Positions 24,972 through 35,500 of a stretch of 64,000 nt of DNA are shown here, one piece after another. The notes beneath the pieces were generated by a model. The model was not told the origin of the DNA. It made no database searches and was given only the letters and a program-made list of their open reading frames with translations. Each line of letters begins with the position of its first letter. The first letter of the stretch is position 1. A program made the position numbers and the translations under genes. The stretch is taken from positions 124,001-188,000 of the forward strand of contig OY762821.2 of NCBI GenBank assembly GCA_963666475.2. The letters are read 5' to 3'. The stretch comes from JBFHIZ01 sp963666475. GTDB taxonomy: Bacteria > Bacillota > Clostridia > Lachnospirales > Lachnospiraceae.

Positions 24972-25631
24972 ATGCGAGAAGAAAAGAAGTCAGATTTAGT
25001 GATATCATATGAGAATTTGCGTCGTATGATTGGGATCCTTGGCATGGCACTACCATTTGCATGTGCAATCGGAGGCGCGCTTTTTACACATATAGGGATT
25101 CAACCAAGTATTAGCGATTATTATTATACAAATATGCAAGATATTTTTGTAGGGATTTTGGTTGGAGTAGCGATGTTCTTGGTGACCTATAAAGGTTACG
25201 ACAAAAGGGATCAATATATTACGAGTGGCGCAGGGATTGCAAGTGTTGGAATTGCATTGCTTCCTACGAATATTATCGGGAAACCACTTGTTCGTGTTGG
25301 CGTGTTTGATTTGACATCAAAGACATCGAATATTTTTCATTCGATTTTTGCCATTCTCTTTTTTGGTTTGCTGGCGTATATGTCGATCTTTCTTTTTACA
25401 CTATCAAATCCAGATACAAGTATTAGCAAAAATAAACGCAGGAGAAATAGAATTTACATTATTTGTGGATGCATCATGGTAGCGGGAATCGTAGGAATTA
25501 TTCTGAGTATGTTGTTGATGCCATTTGACGCGATGTTGAAAACAAAAATTATTTTTTATATAGAAACATGCATGCTTGAGGCATTTGGGATATCATGGCT
25601 CGTGAAAGGGAAAACGATACTGAAAGATTAA
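24972..25631 (+). CDS. Multi-pass membrane protein (DUF998-like layout)
   Basis: A 219-aa protein with about six membrane helices. A recognisable segment is GIQPSISDYYYTNMQDIFVG followed by TYKGYDKRDQYITSGAGIAS. Proteins of this pattern are widespread and uncharacterised; the layout recalls DUF998 but I am not certain. GGAG precedes the ATG. It lies 28 bp after the previous gene. Confidence 0.65.
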   Translation: MREEKKSDLVISYENLRRMIGILGMALPFACAIGGALFTHIGIQPSISDYYYTNMQDIFVGILVGVAMFLVTYKGYDKRDQYITSGAGIASVGIALLPTNIIGKPLVRVGVFDLTSKTSNIFHSIFAILFFGLLAYMSIFLFTLSNPDTSISKNKRRRNRIYIICGCIMVAGIVGIILSMLLMPFDAMLKTKIIFYIETCMLEAFGISWLVKGKTILKD

Positions 25632-25657
25632 GTGAACGTAAAGGTAAGGAGAATCAG

Positions 25658-25792
25658 ATGGAAGAGGAACGAAGAGAAAAAAATAGGGACTCAAAAACAT
25701 TGTTTAAAAGTGGCTGGTTTGCTTCGTTATTTGTTATTTTTATGATTTTGTTGTTGATTGTTTTGTTAGTATATAATATTCCTGTAAAATAA
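25658..25792 (+). CDS. Small single-pass membrane protein
   Basis: A 44-aa protein starting at 25658 behind AAGGAG. A charged N-terminus (MEEERREKNRDSK) is followed by one membrane helix (SLFVIFMILLLIVLLVY). It sits between two genes on the same strand. Function unknown. Confidence 0.55.
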   Translation: MEEERREKNRDSKTLFKSGWFASLFVIFMILLLIVLLVYNIPVK

Positions 25793-25813
25793 GGAATGAA
25801 TGTGGGGAAATAA

Positions 25814-26308
25814 ATGAATAAGTTTAAATTTAAAAAAATGGAAACAGAAGAAGAAATCCAGGGAAAAGGATACGTACACTATAAATCTTGGCAACAAACG
25901 TATTCAGATCTTGTAGATAAAGCATATTTGAACGAGCTGACCTGTGAGAAATGTACGGAGATGGCATATCAGTGGCGAAATAATATCGTTGTTGCAAAAG
26001 ATGGTGACAAAGTAATCGGATTTGTTGGATATGGGGCGTACAGAGAAAATCGAAAAATTGGTTATGGTGAGATCTACTCGATTTATGTATTGGAAGAGTA
26101 TCAAAAGAAAAAAATAGGATATGAACTGATGAATGTTGCATTTGACTATTTATGTGACTGTGAAAAAGTAATCGTATGGGTGTTAAAAGGAAATGATCGT
26201 GCAATACGTTTCTATAAAAATTATGGATTTCACTTGGATGGTATTGAAAAAGAAATTACGCTTGGGACACCTAATGTCGAATTGAGAATGGTATACGAGG
26301 CGTTTTAG
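25814..26308 (+). CDS. GNAT-family N-acetyltransferase
   Basis: A 164-aa acetyltransferase with the RimI-like core GYGEIYSIYVLEEYQKKKIGYEL (acetyl-CoA loop), then VIVWVLKGNDRAIRFYKNYGFHLDG. Length is typical for one domain. GGGGAAAT precedes the ATG. The substrate is unknown. Confidence 0.86.
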   Translation: MNKFKFKKMETEEEIQGKGYVHYKSWQQTYSDLVDKAYLNELTCEKCTEMAYQWRNNIVVAKDGDKVIGFVGYGAYRENRKIGYGEIYSIYVLEEYQKKKIGYELMNVAFDYLCDCEKVIVWVLKGNDRAIRFYKNYGFHLDGIEKEITLGTPNVELRMVYEAF

Positions 26309-26451
26309 TAAAAGTGAATAGGGCAAAATGTAAATAAGAGTACCCTTATAATATCCATATAAAATAGAGGGAATATACGTATCTTTATTATAATGATTTA
26401 TTTTATAACAGATTTAGTGCTTTTGTTTTATGAGAACGGAGGAGAGAACAG

Positions 26452-26631
26452 ATGATATTTGCAGATGTAGTGGTATCACCATTTGAAGAAGAGATTACTT
26501 TTGTGAAAGAGAATTTTGTTTTAGAGGATATTTTTATCCTGTTACTTGTGGTCATATTAATTGTGGTAGGTGTCTTTATCGTGAAAGGAATCCTTTCAAG
26601 AAAAAACAAAAGAAATGACAAAAATGAATAA
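26452..26631 (+). CDS. Small membrane protein coupled to an MFS transporter
   Basis: A 59-aa protein. MIFADVVVSPFEEEITFVKE is the outer or N-terminal part, one strong membrane helix follows (IFILLLVVILIVVGVFIV), and the tail is basic (SRKNKRNDKNE). GGAGGAGAG lies 5 bp before the ATG. Its last 17 bases overlap the start of the transporter gene, so it is translationally coupled and may be an accessory subunit. Confidence 0.68.
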   Translation: MIFADVVVSPFEEEITFVKENFVLEDIFILLLVVILIVVGVFIVKGILSRKNKRNDKNE

Positions 26632-27664
26632 CAGAGAGTTTGCTGGAATCCAAGAAGGCATACGATATTTCCTGATACATCTGTCATTAGAATTTGTATG
26701 CTATTATTTTTTGATGCATGTCTTTTCTGAAATTTATCAAATTTGGATGATTTATCTGGCGTACGATGTGTTTGCATTTGCTTTTCAAAGTGTAATTGGT
26801 AAATATTTTGATCAAAATGGAAAAGGGCATCCTGGAATCATCGGATATATAATGTGTGGGACTGCGGTAACAATTGGGTTGCGATATACTTCACTCGTCA
26901 TTCCATGCATGGTGATCATGGCGATTGGGAATGGATTTGTGCATATTAGTGGGGCTATTGTTACTTTAAAAGCTTCAAAAGGTGGACTGACTTCGGTGGC
27001 TATTTTTGTTGGTGGCGGAGCAGTCGGAGTGTTTCTAGGAAAAAACTTTAGTGATAAAAACTTAATTTGGTTGATTGTAGTGATTACACTTATAGCAATT
27101 AAAGTCATGAAGATGAAAGATAAAAAGTGGTTTGAAGACACAAGTGAGGATAATAACGTAACTTTATATGATTATGTGATTGGAAAGCATGCTTTTTTTT
27201 CTATCGTACTTATGTTTTTTGTAATTGTAATACGGTCTTATATGGGTTATGGTATTCCGATGTATTGGAATCAAAGTATACTTACCCAGTTCATATTGTG
27301 TATAGCACTATGCGTAGGAAAAGCTGTCGGAGGAGTTTTCAGTGACATATTTGGAGCAAAAAAAGTGGCGATGATTAGCACCATATTGTCGTTCCCATTG
27401 GTATTGTTGGGCGGAAATCATATGGTGATTTCGATTTTAGGGATTATGTTGTTTTCTATGACCATGTCGATCACACTTGGAGCAATCGTCTCGATTTTGC
27501 CAGGTGCATATGGATTCGCTTTCGGAATCACGACATTTGCCTTGCTGATTGGTTCTTTGCCTGCTTTTTTTGGAGTACGATGTGGTAATATCACATTAGG
27601 AATTGCAACGATTCTTTCTGTGTGTATTTTTGGTTATGTGTTGAAAGGGAAACAACAGTCATAG
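26615..27664 (+). CDS. MFS-type transporter
   Basis: A 349-aa polytopic membrane protein with about 10-12 helices. The pattern of a loop between helices 2 and 3 (GKYFDQNGKGHPGIIG) and the GGGAVGVFLGK region fits the major facilitator superfamily. The second half (GKAVGGVFSDIFGAKK) repeats the first. The substrate cannot be assigned. The start may be ATG 26615 or 26624; no Shine-Dalgarno is needed because of coupling to the small upstream gene. The 119-aa membrane protein at 27666 follows with almost no gap. Confidence 0.8.
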   Translation: MTKMNNREFAGIQEGIRYFLIHLSLEFVCYYFLMHVFSEIYQIWMIYLAYDVFAFAFQSVIGKYFDQNGKGHPGIIGYIMCGTAVTIGLRYTSLVIPCMVIMAIGNGFVHISGAIVTLKASKGGLTSVAIFVGGGAVGVFLGKNFSDKNLIWLIVVITLIAIKVMKMKDKKWFEDTSEDNNVTLYDYVIGKHAFFSIVLMFFVIVIRSYMGYGIPMYWNQSILTQFILCIALCVGKAVGGVFSDIFGAKKVAMISTILSFPLVLLGGNHMVISILGIMLFSMTMSITLGAIVSILPGAYGFAFGITTFALLIGSLPAFFGVRCGNITLGIATILSVCIFGYVLKGKQQS

Positions 27665-27665
27665 C

Positions 27666-28025
27666 ATGAGGTTAAGTATGAAATTAGTGGAATCTTTGGC
27701 ATTTGCTTTACTCTTAACAGTATTAGTGGAAGGCTTCGTAGTATTGGGATATGCTGGAAGTAAAGAACTTGCAAAGAAAAGTATTAGTTGCAATCTGATT
27801 ACAAATCCAGCTATTAACTTGCTTGTGGCTTTTCTTGGTTTGTTCCTATCAGGAGTTTCTTTAATAATGTTGACTTTGCTTTTTGAATGTGTCGTGGTAT
27901 TTGTAGAGATGAGATTATATGGCATATTTATGAAAACGGATTATAAGAAGTATTTATCCTTATCAGTACTTGCAAACGTATCTTCATTTTGTGTTGGATG
28001 GTTGTTTGTATTGATTGTGGATTAG
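27666..28025 (+). CDS. Small four-helix membrane protein
   Basis: Up to 119 aa, with a possible alternative start at 27678 behind GAGG. About four hydrophobic segments are visible (LAFALLLTVLVEGFVVLGY to FCVGWLFVLIVD). It follows the transporter stop codon by one base, so it is probably in the same operon. Function unknown. Confidence 0.68.
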   Translation: MRLSMKLVESLAFALLLTVLVEGFVVLGYAGSKELAKKSISCNLITNPAINLLVAFLGLFLSGVSLIMLTLLFECVVVFVEMRLYGIFMKTDYKKYLSLSVLANVSSFCVGWLFVLIVD

Positions 28026-28069
28026 AGAATATGTGAAAAGGATAAGAGAAAAAAAGCGCGAGGTGCCGT

Positions 28070-28435
28070 ATGAGATATACTTGGGTTGATGAATTTTTAT
28101 TAAGTAAAAAAGGTGTTTCAAAGGATTTACAGCAGGATTGGAACTGGATACGATATCAGATTGGTGGGAAAATGTTTGCCGCAATTTGTTTAGGTGAAAA
28201 CGATATGCCCTATTATATCACATTGAAATTGGAGCCTTCGGAAGGTGAGTTCTTGAGAACCCAATATGAAGATATTATTCCAGGATACTATATGAATAAA
28301 ATGCATTGGAATTCTATCAAGCCAGATGGAGAAGTGCCAGATGAATTGTTAAAAGATCTGTTAGAAAATCATATCAATTGGTTCTTACAGGATTTAGTAA
28401 GAAAAAACAGAATGAAATTTTGTTGTAGTTCTTAA
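28070..28435 (+). CDS. MmcQ/YjbR family protein
   Basis: A 121-aa soluble protein of the MmcQ/YjbR (CyaY-like fold) family. Typical blocks are IRYQIGGKMFAAICLGENDM, YYITLKLEPSEGEFLRTQYED, IIPGYYMNKMHWNSIKPDG and VPDELLKDLLENHINWFL. Members are proposed to bind DNA, with no firm role. Only 13 bp separate it from the downstream GNAT gene. Confidence 0.88.
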   Translation: MRYTWVDEFLLSKKGVSKDLQQDWNWIRYQIGGKMFAAICLGENDMPYYITLKLEPSEGEFLRTQYEDIIPGYYMNKMHWNSIKPDGEVPDELLKDLLENHINWFLQDLVRKNRMKFCCSS

Positions 28436-28451
28436 TAGTAGGAGAAATGTG

Positions 28452-28982
28452 ATGGTTATATATAATGTGTTATCCTTAGATGAAATCAATCTTGCCCTGT
28501 TCGATTCTTTTGATCGAACGCAGGTGGTGACGAAATGCTGGAGAAAAGTAAAGGAAGAATGGTTGATTAAAGAGATACCATTTACCGATAATTGGTCAAA
28601 AGAAGAGTATCAAGAGGGAGTTCAGTACTTAAGGAATCTGATTCAGTCAGGGGGTTATGTAGTCGGAGCTTTTATTGATGAGAAACTAAAGGGATTTGCA
28701 TCTGTCGATCCTTCTGTTTTTGGAGCACGCTCGAAATATATAAACTTATCCAATATCCATGTATCACAAGATGTGAGGGGATTGGGAATCGGCAAAGAAT
28801 TGTTTCGTTTATCAAAAAAGTGGGCAAAAGAACAGCATGCAGAAAAATTATATATTTCTGCTCATTCTTCAGTCGAAAGTCAGGCTTTTTATAAAGCGAT
28901 GGGGTGTGTAGAAGCGACCGAATATAATGAAAAACTAGTCGAGAAAGAACCGTGTGATTGTCAGCTTGAATGTGAATTGTGA
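28452..28982 (+). CDS. GNAT-family N-acetyltransferase
   Basis: A 176-aa acetyltransferase. The acetyl-CoA loop is SQDVRGLGIGKELF within INLSNIHVSQDVRG. The terminal part is KLYISAHSSVESQAFYKAMGC. The start is the ATG at 28452 (a GTG three bases earlier is possible) behind AGGAG. A terminator follows. Confidence 0.86.
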   Translation: MVIYNVLSLDEINLALFDSFDRTQVVTKCWRKVKEEWLIKEIPFTDNWSKEEYQEGVQYLRNLIQSGGYVVGAFIDEKLKGFASVDPSVFGARSKYINLSNIHVSQDVRGLGIGKELFRLSKKWAKEQHAEKLYISAHSSVESQAFYKAMGCVEATEYNEKLVEKEPCDCQLECEL

Positions 28983-29019
28983 ACGATTTAGAAGTGACGT
29001 AAGAAGTCATTTTTGCGCG

Positions 29020-29056
29020 CAGAGAAGTAGTTTGTTACTACCTCTCTGTTTTTTTT
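29020..29056 (+). terminator. Rho-independent terminator
   Basis: The stem AGAGAAGTAG/CTACCTCTCT (29021-29030 and 29038-29047) has one mismatch, is extended by an outer C-G pair, and is followed by eight T residues. It separates the GNAT gene from the two-component system. Confidence 0.85.
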
Positions 29057-29117
29057 ATGTGACTTATGTGATATTATTCTTTTAGAAAAAGGTCGATTAT
29101 TTAGGAAAAGGAAGAAT

Positions 29118-29840
29118 ATGATAAGAGTGGCAATTATTGAGGATGAAAAGAAAATGTCAGATACCCTGATGTTATATTTAGACAAGATGATGGAAAATGT
29201 AGCAGGTATGAAGTTTTCTATAAGTGTATATTCTGACACGACTCCATTTTTGGATGAGTTCCATTCGCAGTTCGATTTGTTGCTTATGGATATTGAACTT
29301 CCTACGATGAGTGGGATGGACGCGGCAAAAAAAATCAGAGAAAAGGACAGTCAGGTAACAATTATTTTTATCACGTATATGGCCAAATTTGCAATTAAGG
29401 GATATGAAGTTGATGCATATGATTTTGTTGTAAAACCAGTTTCTTATCTACCGTTCTCTGTTAAAATACAGCAGGCAGTTGCAAATATAAAAAAGAATCA
29501 TACGGATTTTGTTGTAATCAAAACAAAAACAGGAGTACAAAAAGTATTTGTCTCGTCGATTCTTTATTTAGAAGTAAATGGTCATAATTTGCAGATAATT
29601 ACGCAGGATGGGGTTGTCGAAAGTTATAATTCTCTTTCGAATATGAAAAAATTACTAGAACCATATTATTTTTTACAATGTAGCATTAGTTATCTCGTGA
29701 ACCCCAAATATATTACGAAAATTATTGACAGTACAGTATATATAGATAATTTTACAGTTAAAATTAGCAGACCCAAAAAGAAGGAATTCATGTCAAAGTT
29801 GACTAACTATCTGGGAAATATAGGAGGAGAAAATACATGA
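29118..29840 (+). CDS. LytTR-type response regulator
   Basis: A 240-aa protein. The receiver domain (1-120) has the acidic pocket IIEDE, phospho-acceptor Asp58 (LLLMDIELP), Thr in FITYMAKFA and the conserved Lys in DFVVKPVSY. The LytTR DNA-binding domain (about 135-235) includes FVSSILYLEVNGHNLQIITQ, YFLQCSISYLVNPKYI and VKISRPKKKEF. It belongs to the AgrA/VirR-like class. Its 3' end overlaps the kinase gene by four bases. The likely target is the lipoprotein-glycosidase-sulfatase gene group that begins at 31199. Confidence 0.92.
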   Translation: MIRVAIIEDEKKMSDTLMLYLDKMMENVAGMKFSISVYSDTTPFLDEFHSQFDLLLMDIELPTMSGMDAAKKIREKDSQVTIIFITYMAKFAIKGYEVDAYDFVVKPVSYLPFSVKIQQAVANIKKNHTDFVVIKTKTGVQKVFVSSILYLEVNGHNLQIITQDGVVESYNSLSNMKKLLEPYYFLQCSISYLVNPKYITKIIDSTVYIDNFTVKISRPKKKEFMSKLTNYLGNIGGENT

Positions 29841-31096
29841 TTTCGTGGTTTGAGTTAGACAACGTATGGTACATGGTAGCATTAATACTCGGGGTATCCA
29901 TACATATAAGAAAAAGTGAGAGAAAATCAAACTTTATATTGAGGTTGATTTCATCATTCTTAGCGTGTATTGTGCTTGCTTATTTCTTGCCTACATTTGC
30001 TGGTACATTGTATCGACTTAATTATTTAAAGTGGGTCGTTCTATTTTTTACGGTTGTTATTGGAAGTAAAGCATGTTTTCATATGGAATGGTTCTATATT
30101 ATGAATCGTTGTAGTTTTGGATGGTTGACCTATGGATGCGCGATTGTATGGGGGAATCTTATGAAAGAGCTATTCAGAGCAGATGGAGTATTTCAGAATT
30201 TGATTGAGATGATTTGCTTTGTTATTACATATTTCATTTTTTATTTGCTTTCGTTTCGAGAAAACAGCCCACAGGTATTACACTATAATGACCGTTTTAA
30301 GATGATTATCACGAATACTTTGGCAATCATTGGTCTTTCAATCGTTGGAAATGAGTTGGAAGAACAATCGGAGAAAGCATTTATCTATTTGTTGTATCTG
30401 ATTATTATTTATCTAGTCTTATGGCTATTGAGTATTTTTTCGGAAGAAAAAAGACTGCAGGACGATTATAAAATCATACGACAGATATTGGCAAAAGAAG
30501 AGCAACAATATGAAATGTCAAAAGAATATATCGATTTAATCAATTTGAAATGTCATGATCTGAAACATCAGTTATATGCTCTTCGAAAAGGAAGTATTCA
30601 GAGTGCCGAGCTTGATGAGATGGAAACAATCGTAAACAACTTTGACGCAGAGTTCGATACTGGAAATGAAGCCTTGGATGTTGTGTTGACTGAAAAAAGC
30701 AGAATGTGCGTTCAAAAAAATATTACATTTACTTGTATTGCAGATGGTGAAAAAATGAACTTTATCACTCCGAGCAATATATATTCTATGGTAGGAAATA
30801 TCTTAGACAATGCAATTGAAGGTGTGGAAACTTTGGACAATATTGAACTGCGATTTATTAGTTTAAAGATTGTTGAAGAGTCGGGTGTACTACACCTACA
30901 CGAAGAGAATTACTTGGATAAGGATATTCATATTAAAGAAGGATTACCGATTACTTCAAAAGATGACAAGTTATCACATGGGTTTGGAGTGAAAAGCATA
31001 CAGATGATAGCAGAAAAGTATAATGGTTTAGCAAAATTTAGTACCAAAGAAAATTTGTTTGTGGTCGATATAATTTTACCATTTACTAGTAAATAA
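29837..31096 (+). CDS. GHKL (AgrC-like) sensor histidine kinase
   Basis: A 419-aa membrane kinase. Residues 1-200 form about six membrane helices. The H-box carries His240 in NLKCHDLKHQLYAL. The C-terminal GHKL ATPase includes NIYSMVGNILDNAIEGVE (N-box) and LSHGFGVKSIQMIAEKYNG (G-box). Peptide-sensing AgrC-type kinases have this layout, but no pre-peptide gene is visible here. Overlap with the regulator gene confirms the pair. A hairpin follows the stop codon. Confidence 0.9.
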   Translation: MISWFELDNVWYMVALILGVSIHIRKSERKSNFILRLISSFLACIVLAYFLPTFAGTLYRLNYLKWVVLFFTVVIGSKACFHMEWFYIMNRCSFGWLTYGCAIVWGNLMKELFRADGVFQNLIEMICFVITYFIFYLLSFRENSPQVLHYNDRFKMIITNTLAIIGLSIVGNELEEQSEKAFIYLLYLIIIYLVLWLLSIFSEEKRLQDDYKIIRQILAKEEQQYEMSKEYIDLINLKCHDLKHQLYALRKGSIQSAELDEMETIVNNFDAEFDTGNEALDVVLTEKSRMCVQKNITFTCIADGEKMNFITPSNIYSMVGNILDNAIEGVETLDNIELRFISLKIVEESGVLHLHEENYLDKDIHIKEGLPITSKDDKLSHGFGVKSIQMIAEKYNGLAKFSTKENLFVVDIILPFTSK

Positions 31097-31126
31097 TGAC
31101 AATGTGGGAGTAAATAGATACCATTT

Positions 31127-31160
31127 ATGGCGAACTTGTTTTTTCAGGTTCGCCATTTGT
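31127..31160 (+). terminator. Hairpin after the kinase gene, possible terminator or attenuator
   Basis: The perfect stem ATGGCGAAC/GTTCGCCAT (31127-31135 and 31148-31156) encloses a T-rich loop and is followed only by TTGTTATG. The tail is weak for a terminator. It lies in the leader of the next gene at 31199 and could partly uncouple that group from the regulator genes. Confidence 0.5.
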
Positions 31161-31198
31161 TATGATTTCGATAATTTCAAAAGGAGGAATTATGAATT

Positions 31199-32476
31199 AT
31201 GAAAAATAACGCAAAAAAATTTGTAAAAATGATGTTTACGGTATTAGCACTTTCATCGATGCTTTTAACAGCATGTGGTAACAACGATACAAGTACAAAT
31301 GAGGATACGACATCTACAACTGAAACTGCCACTAGTGCGGGCTCTTATTCAACAGGAGTAGATCAAACAGTACTTGCAGGAGACTGGTTTCCACAATGGC
31401 AGTTCTTCAAAACCATTAGCCCAATTACCTGGATGCAGACTGGTGAAGACTGGGATATGACTTTAGACGTTGACGGTGAAGGTAATTACACGTTGACTTC
31501 GGAAATTAAACCATATGACACAGGAGTAATTGAAGGAGATGCTTCTTACCATCATGCAAAAACGATTGCGGTAGGAACATATACACAGGAGGGTGATCAG
31601 ATTACCATCGCAAAGCCAACGCATGTAACCTATGAAATGCAATATGGTGAATTTATGGAAGCGTACGCATCACCATGGAGCTTCAATGATGAACCAGGAA
31701 ATTATGGTGGGGCATGGGATAGCAATGATATTTCTGAAGTTCTTGATATTGTACCAGTTACAGTATTTACTGTAGATGGTGATAAAATTGTGGATTTTGT
31801 ATGTGAAGGAATTGAAGTGGTTGTAGAAGACACACACGCACAAGAAGAAGTAGAAGCGGTTGATTTGGGTGATTCTTTATTCCAACAAGTAAGTAATGGA
31901 GGAGCAACTTATTTAGATTTTTATGCTGATCAAGTATATGAATTTACATTCCCCGACCAGAACATTTCTGAGACTGGTACATTTACTTTTGAGGATGGAG
32001 TCTTAGTACTTACGACTCCAAATGGAATCGTATGTGAACCTCAGACTACAGAGACTGAAAATGTATATTTATATGACTTCAAATCGGATCTGAACGAAGC
32101 GTTAGGTGGGAAATTTGAAGTGAATATTATGGATTTTGAAACTGCGATTTCCGCAGATGCAGAAGTCGTGGAAGAAGTATCTCTTGGAGATTCTTTATTC
32201 CAGCAGGTAAGTGATGGTGGAAGCACATTTATTGACTTCTACGCAGAAAGCGTATATGTATTCTCATATCCAGACCGTGATATCACTGAAAATGGAACAT
32301 GGTCATATATTGATGGAGTGTTGGTCCTTACAACACCAAATGGAGTGGTATGTGAAGGAACAGCTACAGAAACTGACAATGTAATGCTTTTTGATTTCAA
32401 ATCAGATTTAAATGCAGCACTCGGTGGGAAATTTGCAATAAATATGTCTGATTTTGACGCAGCAGTAGCACAGTAA
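31199..32476 (+). CDS. Lipoprotein with a duplicated C-terminal domain
   Basis: A 425-aa lipoprotein with signal MKNNAKKFVKMMFTVLALSSMLLTAC (lipobox LTAC, Cys26) and a Ser/Thr-rich linker. The N-terminal half has WFPQWQFFKTISPITW. Two tandem copies of a roughly 95-residue unit follow. Copy one starts LGDSLFQQVSNGGATYLDFY and copy two LGDSLFQQVSDGGSTFIDFY; both end FKSDLN(E/A)ALGGKF. The repeat may bind a glycan or protein partner, which is inference. The ATG lies 11 bp after AGGAGG; an ATG at 31192 gives only five codons. It is the first gene of the glycosidase-sulfatase group. Confidence 0.82.
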   Translation: MKNNAKKFVKMMFTVLALSSMLLTACGNNDTSTNEDTTSTTETATSAGSYSTGVDQTVLAGDWFPQWQFFKTISPITWMQTGEDWDMTLDVDGEGNYTLTSEIKPYDTGVIEGDASYHHAKTIAVGTYTQEGDQITIAKPTHVTYEMQYGEFMEAYASPWSFNDEPGNYGGAWDSNDISEVLDIVPVTVFTVDGDKIVDFVCEGIEVVVEDTHAQEEVEAVDLGDSLFQQVSNGGATYLDFYADQVYEFTFPDQNISETGTFTFEDGVLVLTTPNGIVCEPQTTETENVYLYDFKSDLNEALGGKFEVNIMDFETAISADAEVVEEVSLGDSLFQQVSDGGSTFIDFYAESVYVFSYPDRDITENGTWSYIDGVLVLTTPNGVVCEGTATETDNVMLFDFKSDLNAALGGKFAINMSDFDAAVAQ

Positions 32477-32503
32477 GGGACTTAATATTTGATGGAGGAA
32501 ACC

Positions 32504-35500
32504 ATGAGAAAAACTATAGCAAAACTCAGAGGGTTTGCCTGCATAACAATGGCGCTGACAGTTGTCAGCGCCTCTCTGTTAAGCGTGGCCGGAACCTATC
32601 GAAACGATATCGATACATTTTTAGAAACTTCAAGCTATCGCTCAGAAGCAGGTGATGATTATCGGTACGAAGCGAAGTATAGTGCCGATGAACTGATTCA
32701 GGCAAACAAAGATCTTGGAGAAAGAATTCTTGAAGAAGGTTCGGTATTATTAAAAAATATGAATCAGGCACTTCCGCTACAAGCCTCTGGTGACACCGTT
32801 AAGGTCACCCTTTTTGGTATGCGTAGCTATGCTCCACAGTTTGGTGGGACGGTAAACGCTACTCCTAATGCAGGGCAAAATGTAAATATGGACATTGCTT
32901 TTAATGAAAGAGGATTTGAAGTCAATCCAGAGATGGTGACGTTCTATCAAGATCGTTTTTCAAAATATACGCCAGGATTAGCGGTTGGTGCAAACAACTC
33001 AAATTCCGAATATGGAGCAGTGGTAAATGAAGTTCCACTCAGCGAATATAGTAATGCACCAAATAACTATGCAGATTACAGCGATGCAGCGATTATTGTT
33101 TTGGGGCGAGACTGTACGGAAGCGAATGATTATTATCCTGGGGCTTCCGGTATTGCAGATTCAAGTGAGTTTTCTACAAGCTTTATGAGAAATATTCTTG
33201 GGTTATCTGATGACGAAAAAGATTTAATCAAATATGTTAAAGATCAAGGTACCTTTGATAAAATCATAGTACTTGTAAATGCAACTACTACAATGGAAAT
33301 CGAGGATTTGGATAACGATCCAAATATTGATGCAATCATGTGGATCGGAACACCTGGTAACTATGGGTTCTATGGTGTGGCTGATGTATTAAATGGCACG
33401 GTATCACCATCCGGTAAGCTTCCTGATACCTATGCAGTGAATACTGCGATGTCTCCAGCTGTACAGAATATGGGTGTGTATGTTTACTCAAATGCAGATG
33501 AAATTGATGATAGCTTCTTTGAGAGTAGATTCCTACGAAATAGTTGGTATGTTGCTGAAAATGAGAGTATCTATCTCGGATATAAATATTACGAAACTAG
33601 ATATTTTGATTCCATTGTAAATCCTGACTCGAATGCTTCGGCTACAATAGGTGCATCATATCCAGATACGGAGTGGAATTATGATTATGAAGTAACCTAT
33701 CCGTTTGGATATGGGCTATCGTATTCAACGTTTGATGAAGAAATAGTTTCTGCTAATATTAATTTAAATGGAGAATCTACGGTAGAAGTAAAAGTTACGA
33801 ATACTGGCTCGGTTGCTGCAAAACATGCAGTTACTTTATATGTATCTTTACCTTATGAAGCTGGACAGGTAGAAAAATCTGCGATCCAGTTGATCGGATA
33901 TGCTAAAACTGGAGATGCACTAGAAACACAGGAAAATCGTGTAATTCGTGATATGGTAATGCTTGCTCCAAATGAATCAGAGACCATGACGATTACTTTT
34001 GATTCGGATTGGTTTGCTTCTTATGATGAAAATGAAGGTAATGGCGCATATATTTTTGATGCTGGAACTTATTATTTTGCACTTGGTAATGGCGCGCATG
34101 ACGCAATACAGAATGTATTAAAAGCAAAAGGTGCAATCGAAGGAGACGCAGGTACACTTGTTACTTCTTTCGTGAATGACAGTAAGATTGTAATTGATCA
34201 GGCAAAAAGTGGAGAAACCGTTCAGAATCAGATCCAGGATATGAACTTAAATAATCTTGGTCATGACGTGACTTATTTATCTAGAAGTAATTGGGAAGGA
34301 ACATTCCCTACGGAATTGAAAGATTTAGAAGCAACGGATGAAATGAAATTATCTCTTTCGAATGCATTTTATGATTCGCTTGAAGTTGATACATCACAGA
34401 TGCCATCGCATGTATTTGGTGAAGTGGGGACAACATCTGATTATAAATTGACACAAGCAATTGGGAATGAAAATTATGATGACGAAATTTATTCACAGAT
34501 ATTATCAGGTGTACCATTTGAGACGATGGTACAAGGATCTTCTATATCTTTCCAAAGAATTACAGCTGTTCCAGAAGTGAACTCGCCGGAAGTGCGTTCC
34601 ATGGGTGGAATTGTTGGGCCTATAGCAAGACTTGGAAGATACAATGCAGAAGGCACCAAATATTATCTGGATCCGCAGACCGATGAAAATGCATCCTATA
34701 ACACGAATACGTTTGCAACCCAACCTGTGGTCGCAGCGACATTTAGTCATAGAGCTGCAAGCCTTCAAGGTGAAGTGTTTGGTAATGATGTATTGTGGAC
34801 CGGAATGATTTGGTGGTATGGTGTTGGATTAAATATTCATCGTACGCCTTACAATGCAAGAAATAACGAATATTACTCCGAAGATTCTGTTCTTACCGGT
34901 CTAATGGGAAAAGATGTAGTTGAACAGGTGACAAAATATGGTGGAATCGCAGGAATTAAACATTATGCATTTAATGATCAAGAATCAAACCGAGAAGGTG
35001 TGTCCGTATATATGACAGAACAGGCTGCTCGAGAGAATGAGCTTCGTTGTTTCCAAATTCCATTGGAATCCGGATTTGTTGGAAGCGTTATGACTGCTTA
35101 TAATCGTGCAGGTGCAACTTACAGTAGTGCACATGTTGGATTGATTTCAGGTATCTTACGTGGAGAATGGAACTTTGATAAAATTGTTATTTCGGATATG
35201 TTACATGGTGGCGAAAATTATATGTTACCAAGAGAATCTCTCTACGCAGGAACCGATATGATGATGAGCTCTGCAAATCCATGGACAGAATTCAACCCAG
35301 AAGATCTGAGTCAGGATCCGGTTATGGAAAATGCGTTGTATGAAGCTTGGCATCATATTTTATATACGGTTGCAAACAGTGCGGCAATGAATGGATTGAC
35401 GGATGAAAGTAAAGTAATGAGAGTGTATCCTTGGTGGGAGATTGCTCTGATCTCAGTAGTAGGGATCATGGCTCTTTCTACTATATTATTGGTAGGGTTT

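Noticed and set aside
25830..26204. A 124-codon frame on the minus strand
   Set aside because: It lies completely inside the well-supported GNAT gene at 25814-26308 and has no protein-like composition.
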